Below are positions 37,289 to 48,466 of a stretch of DNA of 64,000 nucleotides, piece by piece. Origin of the DNA: Mauremys mutica. Lineage: Eukaryota > Chordata > Testudines > Geoemydidae. A program made the translations under genes and the position numbers. Every line of letters begins with the position of its first letter. Within the stretch, counting starts at the first letter, position 1. The stretch is from assembly GCF_020497125.1 (NCBI RefSeq), contig NC_059082.1, positions 22,156,965 to 22,220,964 of the forward strand. The letters run 5' to 3'. The notes under the pieces were generated by a model that was not told the DNA's origin, did not search any database, and saw only the letters and a list, made by a program, of their open reading frames with translations.

Positions 37289-37846
37289 CAGTGAAACCCC
37301 GCTATAACGCGAGGTTTGGGGTCCAAAAAATTCCATCGCGATAAATGCGGGGTCGCGGTATAGCGGGGTTTCAAGCCGGTCAGTTAAGTCAGTGGTCCCC
37401 AACGCGGTGCATTGATATGTGTCGCCTAGTGCCTAGTGCCCAGCAGGGGAGAGAAGCCGCGGCCCCGCACCTGCCGGGGACAGAACTCCAAGGCTGCGGG
37501 CGCCGGTGCTCTCTGTCCTTGGCAGGCGTGGGGCTGCGGCTTCTCTCTGGCTTCAAGAGGAGCCCCGGCCCCGCGCCTGCCGGGGACAGAGAACTCCAAG
37601 GCTGCGGGCGCCGGTGCTAGGGACAGAGAGCACCGGCGCCCGCAGCCTCAGAGTTCTCTGTCCCCGGCAGGCGCAGGGCTGCAGCTTCTCTCCCCTGCTG
37701 GGCACTAGGCGGGGGCACATCAATGTCCCGGCAGGCGCCATGGTGTTGGGGATCACTGGTATTAGGCCTTAAAGGGGAGCCAACTTGTGATGGCGTTATA
37801 TGCGATTTCACATTATGGCGGGGCGCGTTATTGCGAGGTTTGACTG
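37289..37846. mobile_element. Tigger/pogo-like MITE (host of a nested element)
   Basis: Ends CAGTGAAACCCCGCTATAAC + GCG and CGCGTTATTGCGAGGTTTG + ACTG, with TA on both sides (37287-37288, 37847-37848). Interrupted by 37390-37758. Without the insert it would be about 190 bp, similar in size to the related copy at 23700-23886. Confidence 0.8.
37390..37758. mobile_element. hAT-type MITE nested in the Tigger-like MITE
   Basis: Ends CAGTGGTCCCCAACGCGG / CCATGGTGTTGGGGATCACTG. The interior is a GC-rich palindrome: CAGCAGGGGAGAGAAGC ... GCGGGCGCCGGTGCT is inverted as AGCACCGGCGCCCGC ... GCTTCTCTCCCCTGCTG. This explains the Pro/Arg/Gly-rich ORFs on both strands. No clear 8-bp duplication remains. 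Confidence 0.7.
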
Positions 37847-38409
37847 TACTCAGGTCAGAGACGCATTAGAAATATCCAAGAGCTTAACTAAACTCAGATT
37901 TTAATTCAAAACATCACATTTTCACAGATGTCAGGATATTGTACAAGGAATGATGTTATGGGGCCAAATACTGCAGCCTTTCCTCTTGCCAATAGCCCTT
38001 ACTCATCAGTAGGACTACTCATGTGAGTAAGGTTTTACAGGCTAGACTCCCATGGAAGCACAAAGGTAATACAAATCATACCAATTGCTCTATATGACAC
38101 TGGGTAACTGCAATGTAATGGTTCTTTCTCTTTTGTTTATCATAGGACCCAGAATGTGCTAGGTGCTTCTCAGAGAGAGTAGAGGGCATGGTCCCAGCTC
38201 CAAAAAGCTTTCTCAAATAGTTCAAGGCAGAGTTACTTATATATCGGCACCACCTGTGAATAGAATGTGTAAGTGTGGATGTATAGGTGGGTGGAATGTG
38301 AAATGGGGGAAGTAGCCTTCTGCAAAGTCATCTCCTCAAGGAGTGCTATAAAAAGAAAGTAAAATGAGGTGTTCTCCTCACTAATTGCCTCCATGTTAAA
38401 TTCTAGAAG

Positions 38410-38496
38410 CCAGATTCTGATCTCAGCTACACAAGTGTGTTGATTTCAGTGGCATTCTTCCAGATTTATGGGGGGAGTAACTGAGGCCAGAATCTG
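38410..38496. repeat. About 90-bp palindromic repeat, copy C
   Basis: CCAGATTCTGATCTCAGCTA ... and GAGTAACTGAGGCCAGAATCTG form inverted arms. Adjacent 38527-38600 (GATTTTCAAAGG ... CTGAAAGTCAATG) looks like another small fold-back repeat. Confidence 0.55.
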
Positions 38497-38660
38497 TTCC
38501 AATTGGTGTGCATTGATCTGTAAGGGCGAGATTTTCAAAGGTAAAATGACTGTTAAGCATCTGACTCCTTCTGAAAGTCAATGAAATGTAGGTGCCTACC
38601 ATAACTGCCATTTGTGCCAAATCTCCTTCTAACGCCCTACTGTAAGAAAGATAAGGTTGT

Positions 38661-39260
38661 TCATGACCATTGCAGGCAATTGTATCCTTGCTTTGCACTG
38701 TTCACATTTTTCATATAAGGTGTTAATGTGCCTTGCTTTTCAAAGCCGTTAACCATGACACGACAGATCTGCCTCCGCCTTGCTCTGTCATGGACTGTTT
38801 CTTCCCAGTTGCTTGGGTCAGTCTGACATGCTTTCAAGTTTGACTTCAGTGTGTCTTTATCTCGTTTGTGCTGGCCACCCTTGAGAACAGGTGCCTTGCT
38901 GTAGCTGGCCATAAAATGTGGCCTTGGGTATTCTTTAGCTGGCCATATAACACAGCTGAGCTTTTATGAGCATGATTTCAATGCCAAACATTTGACAATG
39001 ACTAAGGATTTCAATACTGGGGATCTTGTCCCGCCATTTGACCCTGCAGATAGACTGAATACAGCACATGTGGAGATGACCAAATTTCCTGATGTGATGG
39101 TGATATATCATCATGTCGCACAACTATATGGAAGTGTTGTGAGCACAAGCACCCGACAGACATTTAGCTCAGTGCTTCTTTTGATGCCCCTATCATTCCA
39201 CAGGCAGTATGACAGCATTCCAAATGCAGAGCTGGCCTTGGCTATGCGATGAGTACCCTC
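38661..39260 (-). pseudogene. LINE ORF2 C-terminal remnant
   Basis: Minus-strand reading gives, in broken frames, KWRDKIPSIEIL (near 39040) and GGQHKRDKDTLKSNLKACQ, then DPSNWEETVHDRARRR (38860-38770). This matches the conserved end of many vertebrate non-LTR retrotransposon proteins (pattern KIPD-EVL ... GGQKKRYKDTLKASLK ... WE--A-DR--WR). Stops and frameshifts make it dead. The clade is uncertain. Confidence 0.6.
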
Positions 39261-39626
39261 ATCATCAATTGTGGCATGCTATTACAGAATACTCTTCAGG
39301 TAGCAAAACTTCTCCCGGGACCTGAGAGGAGCAATGTTTATTTTACTAAATGGGTGGGCATGCCCATCCCCCAGCACAGATTGGTAAAGTACTGCAGGTT
39401 TTTTTAGGTTAATTCTCAAAGCAAAACAATTGACTGCACAAGTGAAGTGATTAGGCTGAAGATAGCATGAGGACCCTAATTAAATCCATACCCACTCTTC
39501 ATCCTCTACTGGAGACTGTTTCTCGGGAAGATGTCCCTCTCTTCCTTGTCATGCTTGGAGAGCACACAAATGACTACGTAAATGTTAAATGTTTGCAGTA
39601 GGAGGCAGCACCTAGGTGGGTACAAA

Positions 39627-39872
39627 CAGGGCTGGCTCTGGGGTTTTTGCCACCCCAAGCGGCGGAAAAAAAAAAAAAGGCTGCAATCATGATCAGCGGC
39701 TGTTCCACCATGCCACTTTCTTCTTCGGCAGCAATTCGGCGGCAGGTCCTTCCCTCCGAGAGGGACCGAGGGACCCACCGCTGAATTGCCACCGAAGACC
39801 CGGACATGCCACCCCTTCCCTGTGGCCGCCCCACGCACCTGCTTGCTGAGCTGGTGCCTGGAGCCAACTCTG
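39627..39872. mobile_element. 246-bp hAT MITE with perfect 8-bp duplication
   Basis: Ends CAGGGCTGGCTCTGGGG / GCCTGGAGCCAACTCTG and an exact 8-bp target duplication GGTACAAA (39619-39626 and 39873-39880). Interior with GCCGCC/TTCGGCAGC repeats and an A-run. The exact duplication suggests a comparatively young copy. Confidence 0.85.
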
Positions 39873-40028
39873 GGTACAAAAATATTAAGAGTGTCTGTAA
39901 AATTGATGGAGAATTTTAAAGCAGTCCTTCGAGGCACCCTGCAGCAAGAGATCACCTTTACATCTCATTTACACTCCAGGCCTAAGGGGGTATGTAATAT
40001 GGAAGAACATGCAGAGGGTTTAATGGTG

Positions 40029-40050
40029 CTCCCATTGACGTCAATGGGAG
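40029..40050. repeat. Perfect 22-bp palindrome with CRE core
   Basis: CCCATTGACGTCAATGGG flanked by CT and AG. It contains the palindromic TGACGTCA (CREB/ATF site) but most likely arises as the centre of a dispersed fold-back repeat with CCCATTGA-type arms. Confidence 0.5.
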
Positions 40051-42439
40051 TTTGGTCCCAGGATCTGGTCCAAGAGGACACAAAAAATAATAGAATCCAG
40101 TGTATTAGTGCAGTGGTAGTGAAACTTTGCCCAAATAAGGGCCCCACCGACAGCTAGCCAGGAGCGTGGGACCTCAGTTTACGTTTGCTTAAAAATAGAC
40201 TAGATTACATTTGCCCTTGTCTTAAATACAATGTGCAACTCATTTAGCCCACATTTGCAATGCCGCCTCTTAATCAACACAGCCATGTGGCTCCAAGCAA
40301 GATAGAATCCCTGTAGGTCAGCGCCTCTTCAGTTCAGAGGAGGCCATGCACAGATTACCCTGTAAAATTTCATGGGTCACACTGGGCCTGCACTCAGGGC
40401 ACCACTGGAATAGCTTGGTAGGTGAGGAGATTGCCCCTGGCACTGCAGCCGGGTAGGAATCACTAGGACACCCATATGGTTTTTCAGAATTGTGGTTCCA
40501 GGTCTGTACACTCAGTATTTGTGTGTGTGTGTGGGCGGGGGGGGTTGCCATTTTATTGCTTGCCAACCTTCCATCTGAGTCAGAAACTCCTAGGATATTA
40601 GAGAGTTTACAGCTTTTTCTGGTTAATGAATCCTCAAATGAAGAAGGCAACAGAGCAGAAGTAGGAAGTGTTTGGAGGCAGCATATGTTCATTAGCCCCA
40701 TAAACCACATAAAGTACTGCTCTACTCTGAGAAGAGATTGTTAAAATGGCACTCTGGGATTCCATGTGTATTGTTTCTCAGTGAATTGCGGACTAAATGT
40801 GCTCAGTTTACAATTAAAATAGTCCACTGGGCTCTTTCCTGGATTCATGCATCATCACTGGAAATGTATCATCACATGCCATGTATTAGAGGGGCACATC
40901 AACTAATTCTTAAATACACCTCTACTACAACATTTGTGGTTGACTCAGAGTTACTGGTGATGGAGTAAATTTGAAATAACACATTTTGCCATTCAGATCC
41001 CAAGCTGAGTTTGCAGATTTGCCGTTAGAAAATAGCATCATTTTCTTTGCACACTGAGCCAATTTAAACTGGAGTAACTGAGAGATGGTGGGTGAGATTC
41101 ACAAAGGTATTTAAACTCCTAACTCCCATTCCACCCGATGGGCCTGATTCTTCATAACCTCACACCTTGTGTCATCATCTACACCTGTGCCAAGTGAGTG
41201 TAACATGCTTCTGCATCTGAGTGGTAGGGTTTTACACCCACTTTAAATAGTGGAAAATGACTACCCCAGATGCAGGGTAGTGAGACAAAAGCTCAATAAA
41301 TGGAGTAGGTTGAAAAATTTGAAGCAAAACTTTTTTGACAAAGGAAGGGAACATTTTCCTGGGAATTTTTCCCAGATTTGACCATTTCTAATAATAATAC
41401 GGAATCCCCATGATACCATTTTACAGACTCTATTTCTAAAGAAGGACTGATCTGTGAGAACTCACACTGAGAGTGCGCTGGAAATGTAGAACATTGGTGG
41501 TTACCGTGCAGTAGGGAAAAGTTTAAATGTGTCTTTAATTTTGATTACAGATCTTTGCTTTCATACTGCCTCATCCTCCCCGCAACTGCATTTCCCAATG
41601 TACTCTGTTCATGTGTACCTGCCTCCCAGTTAAGCCATGCACTTGCAATAGCTTTAACATCAGCCCACTGCACCATAGTTACTAATCCTTTCAATTAGAT
41701 GTGCTCTGGATTAACATAATGCCTTTATGTCTCATAGAAAATTGAAGCATGCACAGAGGTATGTTTTCAGTGAAAATAACCTTCTCTGACCTCTCTGCAG
41801 TTTTCATTTAGAAAGATTAATAAATGTAACAAATTTGGTTGTAATTGGATATTCAACAGGACCTCCATTAAAATGTAAATGAGCAATAAAGATAACAGAG
41901 GCAGCTGTGTCATGGGGAACAGCCCGTGTAAAATAGCTAGAAGAAAAGAAATATGGAAATAGATTTCCCTCTTCACCCCATTTGTTCTCTGCTGTACCTC
42001 AAGAGGGTTGTTTTCAGCTTAACCTTTTTTATGACAAAATATCTCAGCTGACAGTGTGGCGAGCAGATGATTCACTACACGAAATGTTTTATTTTTCCCA
42101 TGGAGAATATAACAATGACATTTCATGTATTAACTTTTCTGAGTGGGTGTTTTTGAAGTGCTATTATGGACCTTATTTACTAAAGAGGCTCTAGTCAGTT
42201 CTGCCAAGAGCCAGTGGGCTAAGAGGAAACATGCCTAATTAGGTGGAACCCCCTACACCTCTCCCAGGAATAGACCATTCTGGTCTGTCTTCCTGTTTTG
42301 TTTTGGTTGGTTGTTGCCACTGCATAGGGATAATATTGAAATACAAATGATTAAAAGCAGAGTTCCCATATGTGACACTTATGAGAAAGTCGTATTAGTT
42401 TTAACTTTCCAAAAAAATCTTAACATTTATGCTACCAGA

Positions 42440-42558
42440 CAGAGGTACTTACATGGTCCCTAGTATGCCTCCAAATCTTTAACATCTTATTAAAAATACC
42501 ACTGTGAGATGAGGCAGTGCTGTTACCCCATTTTACAAATGGAGAACTGAGAGACTTA
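42440..42558 (-). repeat. MIR/CORE SINE, part 1 (interrupted)
   Basis: CTGTTACCCCATTTTACAAATGG + AGAACTGAGAGACTTA is the reverse of the MIR core and continues without gap as AAGTGATTTGCCCAAGG at 45037. The SINE was split by the element at 42559-45034. Confidence 0.8.
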
Positions 42559-42858
42559 GGGTATGTCTACACTACGAAATTAGGTCGATTTTATAGATGT
42601 CGATTTTTAGAAATCGATTTTATACAGTCAATTGCGTATGTCCACACTAAGTGCATTAAGTCAGCGGAGTGTGTCCTCACTACTGTGGCTAGCATCGACT
42701 TTCGGAGCGTTGCACCATGGGTAGCTATCCCACAGTTCCCGCAGTCTCCACCACCCATTGGAATTCTGAGTTAAGCTCCCAATGCCTGATGGGGGAAAAA
42801 ACATTGTCGCGAGTGTTTTGGGGTACATGTCGTCAGTCGTTCCTCCCTCCATGAAGCA

Positions 42859-43146
42859 ATGGCAGACAATTGTTTTGCGCCTTTTTTCCTGGGTCACCCA
42901 TGCAAACGCCGTACCACGGCAGGCATGGAGCTCGCTCAGCTCACCATCACCACTGCTGTTGTGGGCAAGTCTACTGTGGGGGCTGCTGTGATCCAAGTAG
43001 CCAATGCAATCATTGACGTTCTGTTATCAAGAATAGTGACTCTGAAAAATGTGCGGGCCTTTTTAGATTTTAGGTGCATCATATTCCTGTCCTTTGTCGC
43101 TGGTGAAGTCTTGCAGCCGTACATTCCAGTCCGGTCGGCGCTGTAA
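42859..43146 (+). pseudogene. HARBI1-like transposase fragment, N-terminal part
   Basis: [21 protein letters not shown] matches the helix region before the nuclease domain of HARBI1-like transposases and aligns with the GKSTVEVVVMQ block of the other copy at 63774. Sequence after SRIVTLKNV is unrelated or deleted, so the catalytic Asp region is absent. Confidence 0.6.
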
Positions 43147-43669
43147 CGCCCCATAGCACTTTTGTGGTTGACACATGTAAAGCTCCAGGGCTCTTGCTCT
43201 TTTGCCTTGGCCGAGGTATCTTGCCCTACCCGGACTTCCAAGCATTCAACACAGAAGCACCTGCAGCAGCTGGCATTGCTACACAGCAGCAGTTCCTTGC
43301 CTTCACAGCAGACGGTGCAGCAGGACTGCTAACCATCCTCGTCGGACATGTTGCTTGGCCGGGGGTTCTGGGAACGTCCTCCCTGCCCGGCTCCTAGCAA
43401 CCTTCAGGGCATGGTGTACGCGCCACCGCTTCCTCCGCAACTCTGCTCTCCTGCTTTCCTGCAACTCTGCTCTCCTACTCCCCAGCGACGAGCTCAGGGG
43501 ATCCGTTCTGGTCCTCCTGGGTACTGCTGGCAGCAGACGGTGCAGTAGGACGGCTAACCGTCCTCGTCCACTGCTTCCCCTGCAACTCTGCTCTCCTGCT
43601 CGGGGGATCCGTTCATGAAGCCTGGACAGTAGTAAGGAGCAGTTCAACTGTAGGCTGAGCAAGTGCAAA

Positions 43670-43954
43670 ATGGTGGTAGAATGTGCCTTTGGACATTTAA
43701 AAGCTCACTGGCGTTGTTGGTCAGACCTCAGAGCGACCAACATTCCCATTATTATTACTGCTTGCTGTGTACTCCATAATATCTCTGAGAGTAAGGGGGA
43801 GACGTTTATGGTGGGGTGGGAGGTTGAGGCAAATGGCCTGGCATCCAATTTTGAGCAGCCAGACACTAGGGCAATTAGAGGAGCACAGCAAGGCGCGCTG
43901 CTCATCAGAGAAGCTTTGAAAACCAGTTTCATGACTAGCCAGGCTTTGGTGTGA
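43670..43954 (+). pseudogene. HARBI1-like transposase fragment, C-terminal part
   Basis: Starts VVECAFGHLKAHWRC, then IPIIITACCVLHNI: the conserved end of the DDE_4/HARBI1 nuclease, where VE-AFG-LK-RW includes the third catalytic acidic residue and CCVLHN is a family hallmark. A tail of about 50 residues follows up to a stop at 43952. About 600 bp of unrelated GC-rich sequence separates it from the N-terminal part. Confidence 0.8.
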
Positions 43955-44081
43955 CAGCTGTGTGTGCTTCTCTTTGATGCAAACCCGCCTCCTTTGTTGA
44001 TTTTAATTCCCTGTAAGCCAACCACCCTCCCCCCTTTGAAATAAAGTAACTATTGTTTTGAAACCATGCATTATTTCTTTA

Positions 44082-44441
44082 TTAATTAAAAAAAATGAGA
44101 TAACGGACAAGGTAGCCTGGGTGGGGTGGGGGAGGAGGGAAGGACAAGGCCACATTGCTTATTGTAGCCACACTAAAAATCAAACTGTTTGAATGACAGC
44201 CTTCTGTTGCTTGGGCCATCCTCTGGAGTGCAGTGGCTGGGTGCCTGGAGCCTCCCCCTGTCCGCGTTCTTGAGGAGGCTATGGAACAAGGGAAGGAGAG
44301 TAGGCAGTTATACACTGGATGCAGCGGGGGTCTGTGCTCTTGTTGGCTTTCCTGCAGCTCCAGCAGATGCTTCATCATGTCCGTTTTCTCCCTCAACAGA
44401 TGCATTATCATGTCCATTTGCTCCCCCATTAGCCTCAGCAT
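44082..44441 (-). pseudogene. Harbinger Myb/SANT-like protein C-terminus remnant
   Basis: Reads LLREKTDMMKHLLELQESQQ then Pro-rich sequence, matching the C-terminal coiled stretch of Myb/SANT-like proteins encoded by reptile Harbinger elements. The DNA-binding trihelix is missing. Antisense orientation to the transposase is as expected for this group. Confidence 0.6.
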
Positions 44442-45036
44442 CGCGTCCTGCCTCCGCTCTTAACACTCACTTAATTGTTTCCTGGCCTCTGCCACTGAAT
44501 GCCTCCATGCATTAAGCTGTGTCCTATCAGTGCGGGAGAACTGCATGAGCTCGGAAAACATGTCATTGCGAGTGCATTTTTTTTGCCTTCTAATCTGCGA
44601 TAACCTCAGGGACAGAGATGATAGGGGGAGCGTAGAAATGTTCTACGCTCTACGATTCTGGGGGGACTGCATGGTCACCTGTGTTGCTGAGTTCGCCACG
44701 CTGACCAAACAGGAAATGAAATTCAAAAATTCCCGGGGCTTTTCCTGTGTACCTGGCTAGTGCATTGGAGTTCAAAGTGCTCTTCAGAGCGGTCACAATG
44801 GAGCACTTTTGGATAGCTCCCAGAGGCCAATACCGTCGATATGCATCCGCACTATCCCAAATTTGACCTAGCAAAGTCGATTTTAGCGCTACTCCCCTCA
44901 CCGGGGAGGAGTACAGAAGTCGATTTTAAGACCCCTTTAGGTCAACGGAACGGGGTTGGTTGTGTGGACGCATTCATTTTTAAATCGACCAAACGCGGCT
45001 AACTTCGACCTAACCCCGTAGTGTAGACCAGGCCTA

Positions 45037-45145
45037 AGTGATTTGCCCAAGGTCACATAGTATGCAGAGGAGCTGGGAATTGAACACCAAGTCTCCCAAA
45101 TCTTAGCTTAATGTTCTAACTACTAGACAATCCTTCCTTCCATTT
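45037..45145 (-). repeat. MIR/CORE SINE, part 2 (interrupted)
   Basis: AGTGATTTGCCCAAGGTCAC ... GAGCTGGGAATTGAAC ... TTCTAACTACTAGACAATCC is the reverse complement of the MIR core and tRNA-like head, joined in sequence to 42440-42558. Confidence 0.85.
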
Positions 45146-45715
45146 ATAATGCTATAATCTAGCATAATCTAATGCTATGATACAGTAAATTCCATGGCTG
45201 CTGACCCACAAACTCTGCACACGCCTTTGGCACCATGGAGGTGGCCTAAAACTGCTAATGTGAGTAGTTGCATTGACTTCAACTCACTCCCATGATGTAC
45301 TAAATTCAGTGGCACTGTAATATACTCATCAGCCATGTAGTCAATTGACTTCAGTTGAACTATTCACTGGAGTATGATAGGCAGAAATTAACCGCATGTC
45401 TGGTTTTGCGACCCAAAGCAAAAAGCAGAGCATGGAGAAAAGTATCGGCCTGGCTGATCCTGAATAGCTGCTTCAGAAAGAATCAGATTTTAGTGGATAC
45501 TTTACCTTCCCTAGTGATGGTTATGTAGTGGCTTTAAAGGAAGAAGCTAAACCTAGTGCAAAATTTTATAGCATCAATGAATGAGGAATGTCACATAGTG
45601 AAAAGCTGCTTCTGGGTGCTGAAAAAAGGAGCAGCACAAGGCAGTGCAAATCTTTCTGATGTGACCCTCAGAAGAGTGGTTCAGTCATTCCCACACAACA
45701 GTTATTTGCTAGGCA

Positions 45716-46385
45716 TAGGGCCCTACCAAATTCATGGGCCAATTTTGGTCAATTTCACGGTCACAGGATTTTAAAAATCAGAAATTTCATGATTTCAGAT
45801 ATTAAAATCTGAAATTTCACAGTGTTGTAATTGGAGGGGTCCTGATCCAAAAAGGAGTTGTGTGGGGGTCGCAAGGTTATTGTACTGTACTGCTACCCTC
45901 ACTTCTGCACTGCTGCGGGCAGTGGCGATGCCTTCAGAGCTGGACAGCTCGAAGGTGGCAGCTGCTGGCCGGAAGCCCACCTCTGAAGGCAGAGCTGCCG
46001 CCAGCAGCAGTGCAGAAGTAAGGATGCCATGGTATGGTAGAAGTAATGGTGGAATGGCATGGTATGGTACTGCCACCCTTACTTCTGCGCTGCTGCTGGC
46101 GGGGCGCTTCTTCCAGAGCTAGGCGCCCGACCAACAGCCGCCATTCTCCGGCTGCCCAGGTCTGAACGCATTGCAGAAGTAAGGATAGCAATACCGTGAT
46201 CCTCCTAAAATAATCTTGCAGTCCCCTTTTTGGGTCAGGACCCCCAGTTTGAGAAACACTGGTCTCCCCCATGAAATCTACATAGTATAGGGTAAAAGCA
46301 CACAAAAGACCAGATTTCATGGGAGGAGACCAGATTTCACAGTCCGTGATGCAATTTTCATGGCCATGAATTTGGTAGGGCCCTA
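45716..46385. mobile_element. 670-bp hAT element with nested hAT sequence
   Basis: Ends TAGGGCCCTACCAAATTCATG + GG and CATGAATTTGGTAGGGCCCTA, flanked by 8-bp duplications GCTAGGCA (45708-45715) and GCTATGCA (46386-46393), 7 of 8 identical. The interior carries a second inverted pair: GGGGTCCTGATCCAAAAAGG (45836) and CCTTTTTGGGTCAGGACCCC (46226) next to AGTTTGAGAAACACTGG, another hAT end. CTGCTGGCGG-type GC-rich arms give spurious Ala/Ser ORFs. Confidence 0.85.
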
Positions 46386-46393
46386 GCTATGCA

Positions 46394-48277
46394 CTTTGCA
46401 AGAGTTGAAGAGAAGAGATACAATAGAATAAAAAGCTTCTGACTGGTGCAACCTCATTCATGTGCTGCAGGCCACAAATAGATGAACTTCGTCCTCGAGA
46501 CTCTGACTACTTTCCGAGGCTGGGACTCTATCTGGCTACCATGCTTTGGTCTCCTCCAACTGATCAACTATCACTGTCTTATCTCTCATCCAGATTATTT
46601 CTCCTGCTCCAAACTCAGGAGTATCTTGACATTTTAAGGAATTTCTGATCTATTGTTCGGACATCAGGCTTCTTGGAGGTCATTCTACCACCACAGTTCA
46701 GCTTAAGTAAACTCAATGCATGTAATTCCTTTGACTTCGTTTTGTGCTTATTTTTATTGACAGCTTTACATAACTTGTTTATAGGTCAAGGTGATCTTTT
46801 ACCTCTTCACCATCTTGGCATCAGAAAGTCTTTTGAAAATCCTAACTAGATTTTAACCTCCTCTCCCCATCTTCTAGGGTCTCCAACAATCACATCTCAC
46901 TTTCAAAAAACAACGCCTTCCCATCAGCTGATTTTCAAAATGCCCCCTGTTTTGGAAGCACTCAAAACTGGCCCTCAAGGTGAGATACACACGGAGCCAG
47001 TGGACAGAAGAAATATAACCCAGGATTTCAGGCACCTAGTCACATGTACTAACTACTGAACCATTCTTACCCTCCCCAATACCTCCACCATGACACCTTC
47101 CTTCTCCCTACCTTCCCTTGCCATCCCCTGGCCTGGTCTTCTATTCTCATTCTTTCATTTTTCTTTCACTCCATTTTTCCCCTCTCCTTCATCCACCTGC
47201 ATAACAGGCATTGGCCCTGGTTCTGATCTCATTTACACTAGTGTAAGTCAGGTAGCTCCAGTGGCATTACCAGGTGTAAAAGTGGCATGAGAACAGAATC
47301 GGGGCCATCATATCTGGGAAGCATTGAGTCCCTTAGACTCCAATTTGCTTCCCCAATGTATCATTTGAAATAAACAATCAAAAGCAAACAATTTTCTTAA
47401 TGTTCAGGCTGTGCATTTTTTCTTCCACTTGTTAGTCTACTCATGTCCCAGAGCTCTGAGCCAGCTAATTTTCCATCAGCTGCCTGCCCACCTGATATGG
47501 AGCTAATGCACCCCAGGAGACTTTGCTCTCATCAGTAACAGTGGTGACATTTTCTAGGCTATATAAGTGCTCTTGTAGGTTAACCTCCAGTGGAAAATGA
47601 AAAAAGGCTCAGCACCTGGAACCAGGAGGGGATTCTTTTTAGAGGGGGATGTTTTTGCCACATGGTATGTATGACTATTATAAGGGGGGCGTTATTTTGG
47701 GTGGGAGGGCAGAGGTAATTCCAAGGAAGCATTTGAGTGTGTATACGGGGTTATCTATTCCAAGTGCTCTTTTAGCCTCATAAGCAGTTTTACAAGTGGG
47801 TGATGTTCTCCGGCACCTAGTGTAGCCCTTTACTTCTGTGCAAAGTGGGTATGAAATCTTTTTGATCAGGTATTGTTTTACCCCTAGTGCGCACAGGTGA
47901 AAATGTTTGCGCTAGGTGAAAGGCAGTGGAGAATTAGGATCCAATGTGTTTAACGGTGTTATTGGAGATGGGAGAGTGGGGAGGGGGCATTGCCAGCGTG
48001 TGTTGGGGGTTTCTGGGTGCTATTCCTTACCCTTCTAAAGTGCTTTGCCCTCTTCATTTCTTCCTATTGTCCATTTAGTAACACTCTTTCCACAGAGAGG
48101 CATCTCCCTTTTAATATGGGGGGAGGGGCAGGCCAACATTCTAACTTGCAAACAAAATTTCACAGGATGAGAGTGGAACCGGTTTAGAAGTTCAATGTCC
48201 TCCTCCCTCCTTTTGTCCCTTTGCACTTTGAGCCTTACTGAAATACTGCCCCTCAGTGAGTGCCTAGGGAGCAGCTA
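46394..48277. other. Stretch with no gene recognised
   Basis: Mostly plain AT-rich sequence. It includes a palindromic repeat copy at 47214-47306. No exon or large transposon seen. Confidence 0.4.
47214..47306. repeat. About 90-bp palindromic repeat, copy D
   Basis: GGCCCTGGTTCTGATCTCATT + TACACTAGTG and GAGAACAGAATCGGGGCC form inverted arms; same family as 19900-19996. Confidence 0.55.
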
Positions 48278-48396
48278 GGGTGACCAGACAGCAAATGTGA
48301 AAAATCAGGACGGGGGTGGGGGGTAATAGGAGCCTATATAAGAAACAGGCCCAAAAATCAGGACTGTCCCTATAAAATCGGGACATCTGGTCACCT
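48278..48396. mobile_element. TA-flanked MITE, copy 3
   Basis: 119 bp, ends GGGTGACCAGACAGC / GGGACATCTGGTCACCT, TA at 48276-48277 and 48397-48398. Reverse orientation relative to 25947-26069: GGGGGTAATAGGAGCC ... GGACTGTCCCTATAAAA. Confidence 0.85.
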
Positions 48397-48466
48397 TAGG
48401 AGCAGCTGATTCGTCCCACCTGCTTCCTCACTAGAATCCGTATTTACTTTTTCAAAGTGTTTCTGA

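Larger units (their letters stand above)
42559..45034 (+). mobile_element. 2.5-kb PIF/Harbinger element inserted in a MIR
   Basis: Inverted ends GGGTATGTCTACACTACG and CGTAGTGTAGACCAGGCC (with an extra base pair pattern), flanked by TA (42557-42558, 45035-45036) or TTA/CTA if one mutation is allowed. It carries two diagnostic coding remnants: HARBI1-like transposase pieces on plus (42960-43060 and 43670-43954) and a Myb/SANT-protein C-terminus on minus (about 44441-44100). These are the two proteins Harbinger elements need. Both are degraded, and the middle of the transposase is missing. Confidence 0.85.

Noticed and set aside
45795..46320. Ala/Ser-rich ORFs on both strands
   Set aside because: They lie inside a hAT element with clear ends and 8-bp duplications, and show no transposase motif.
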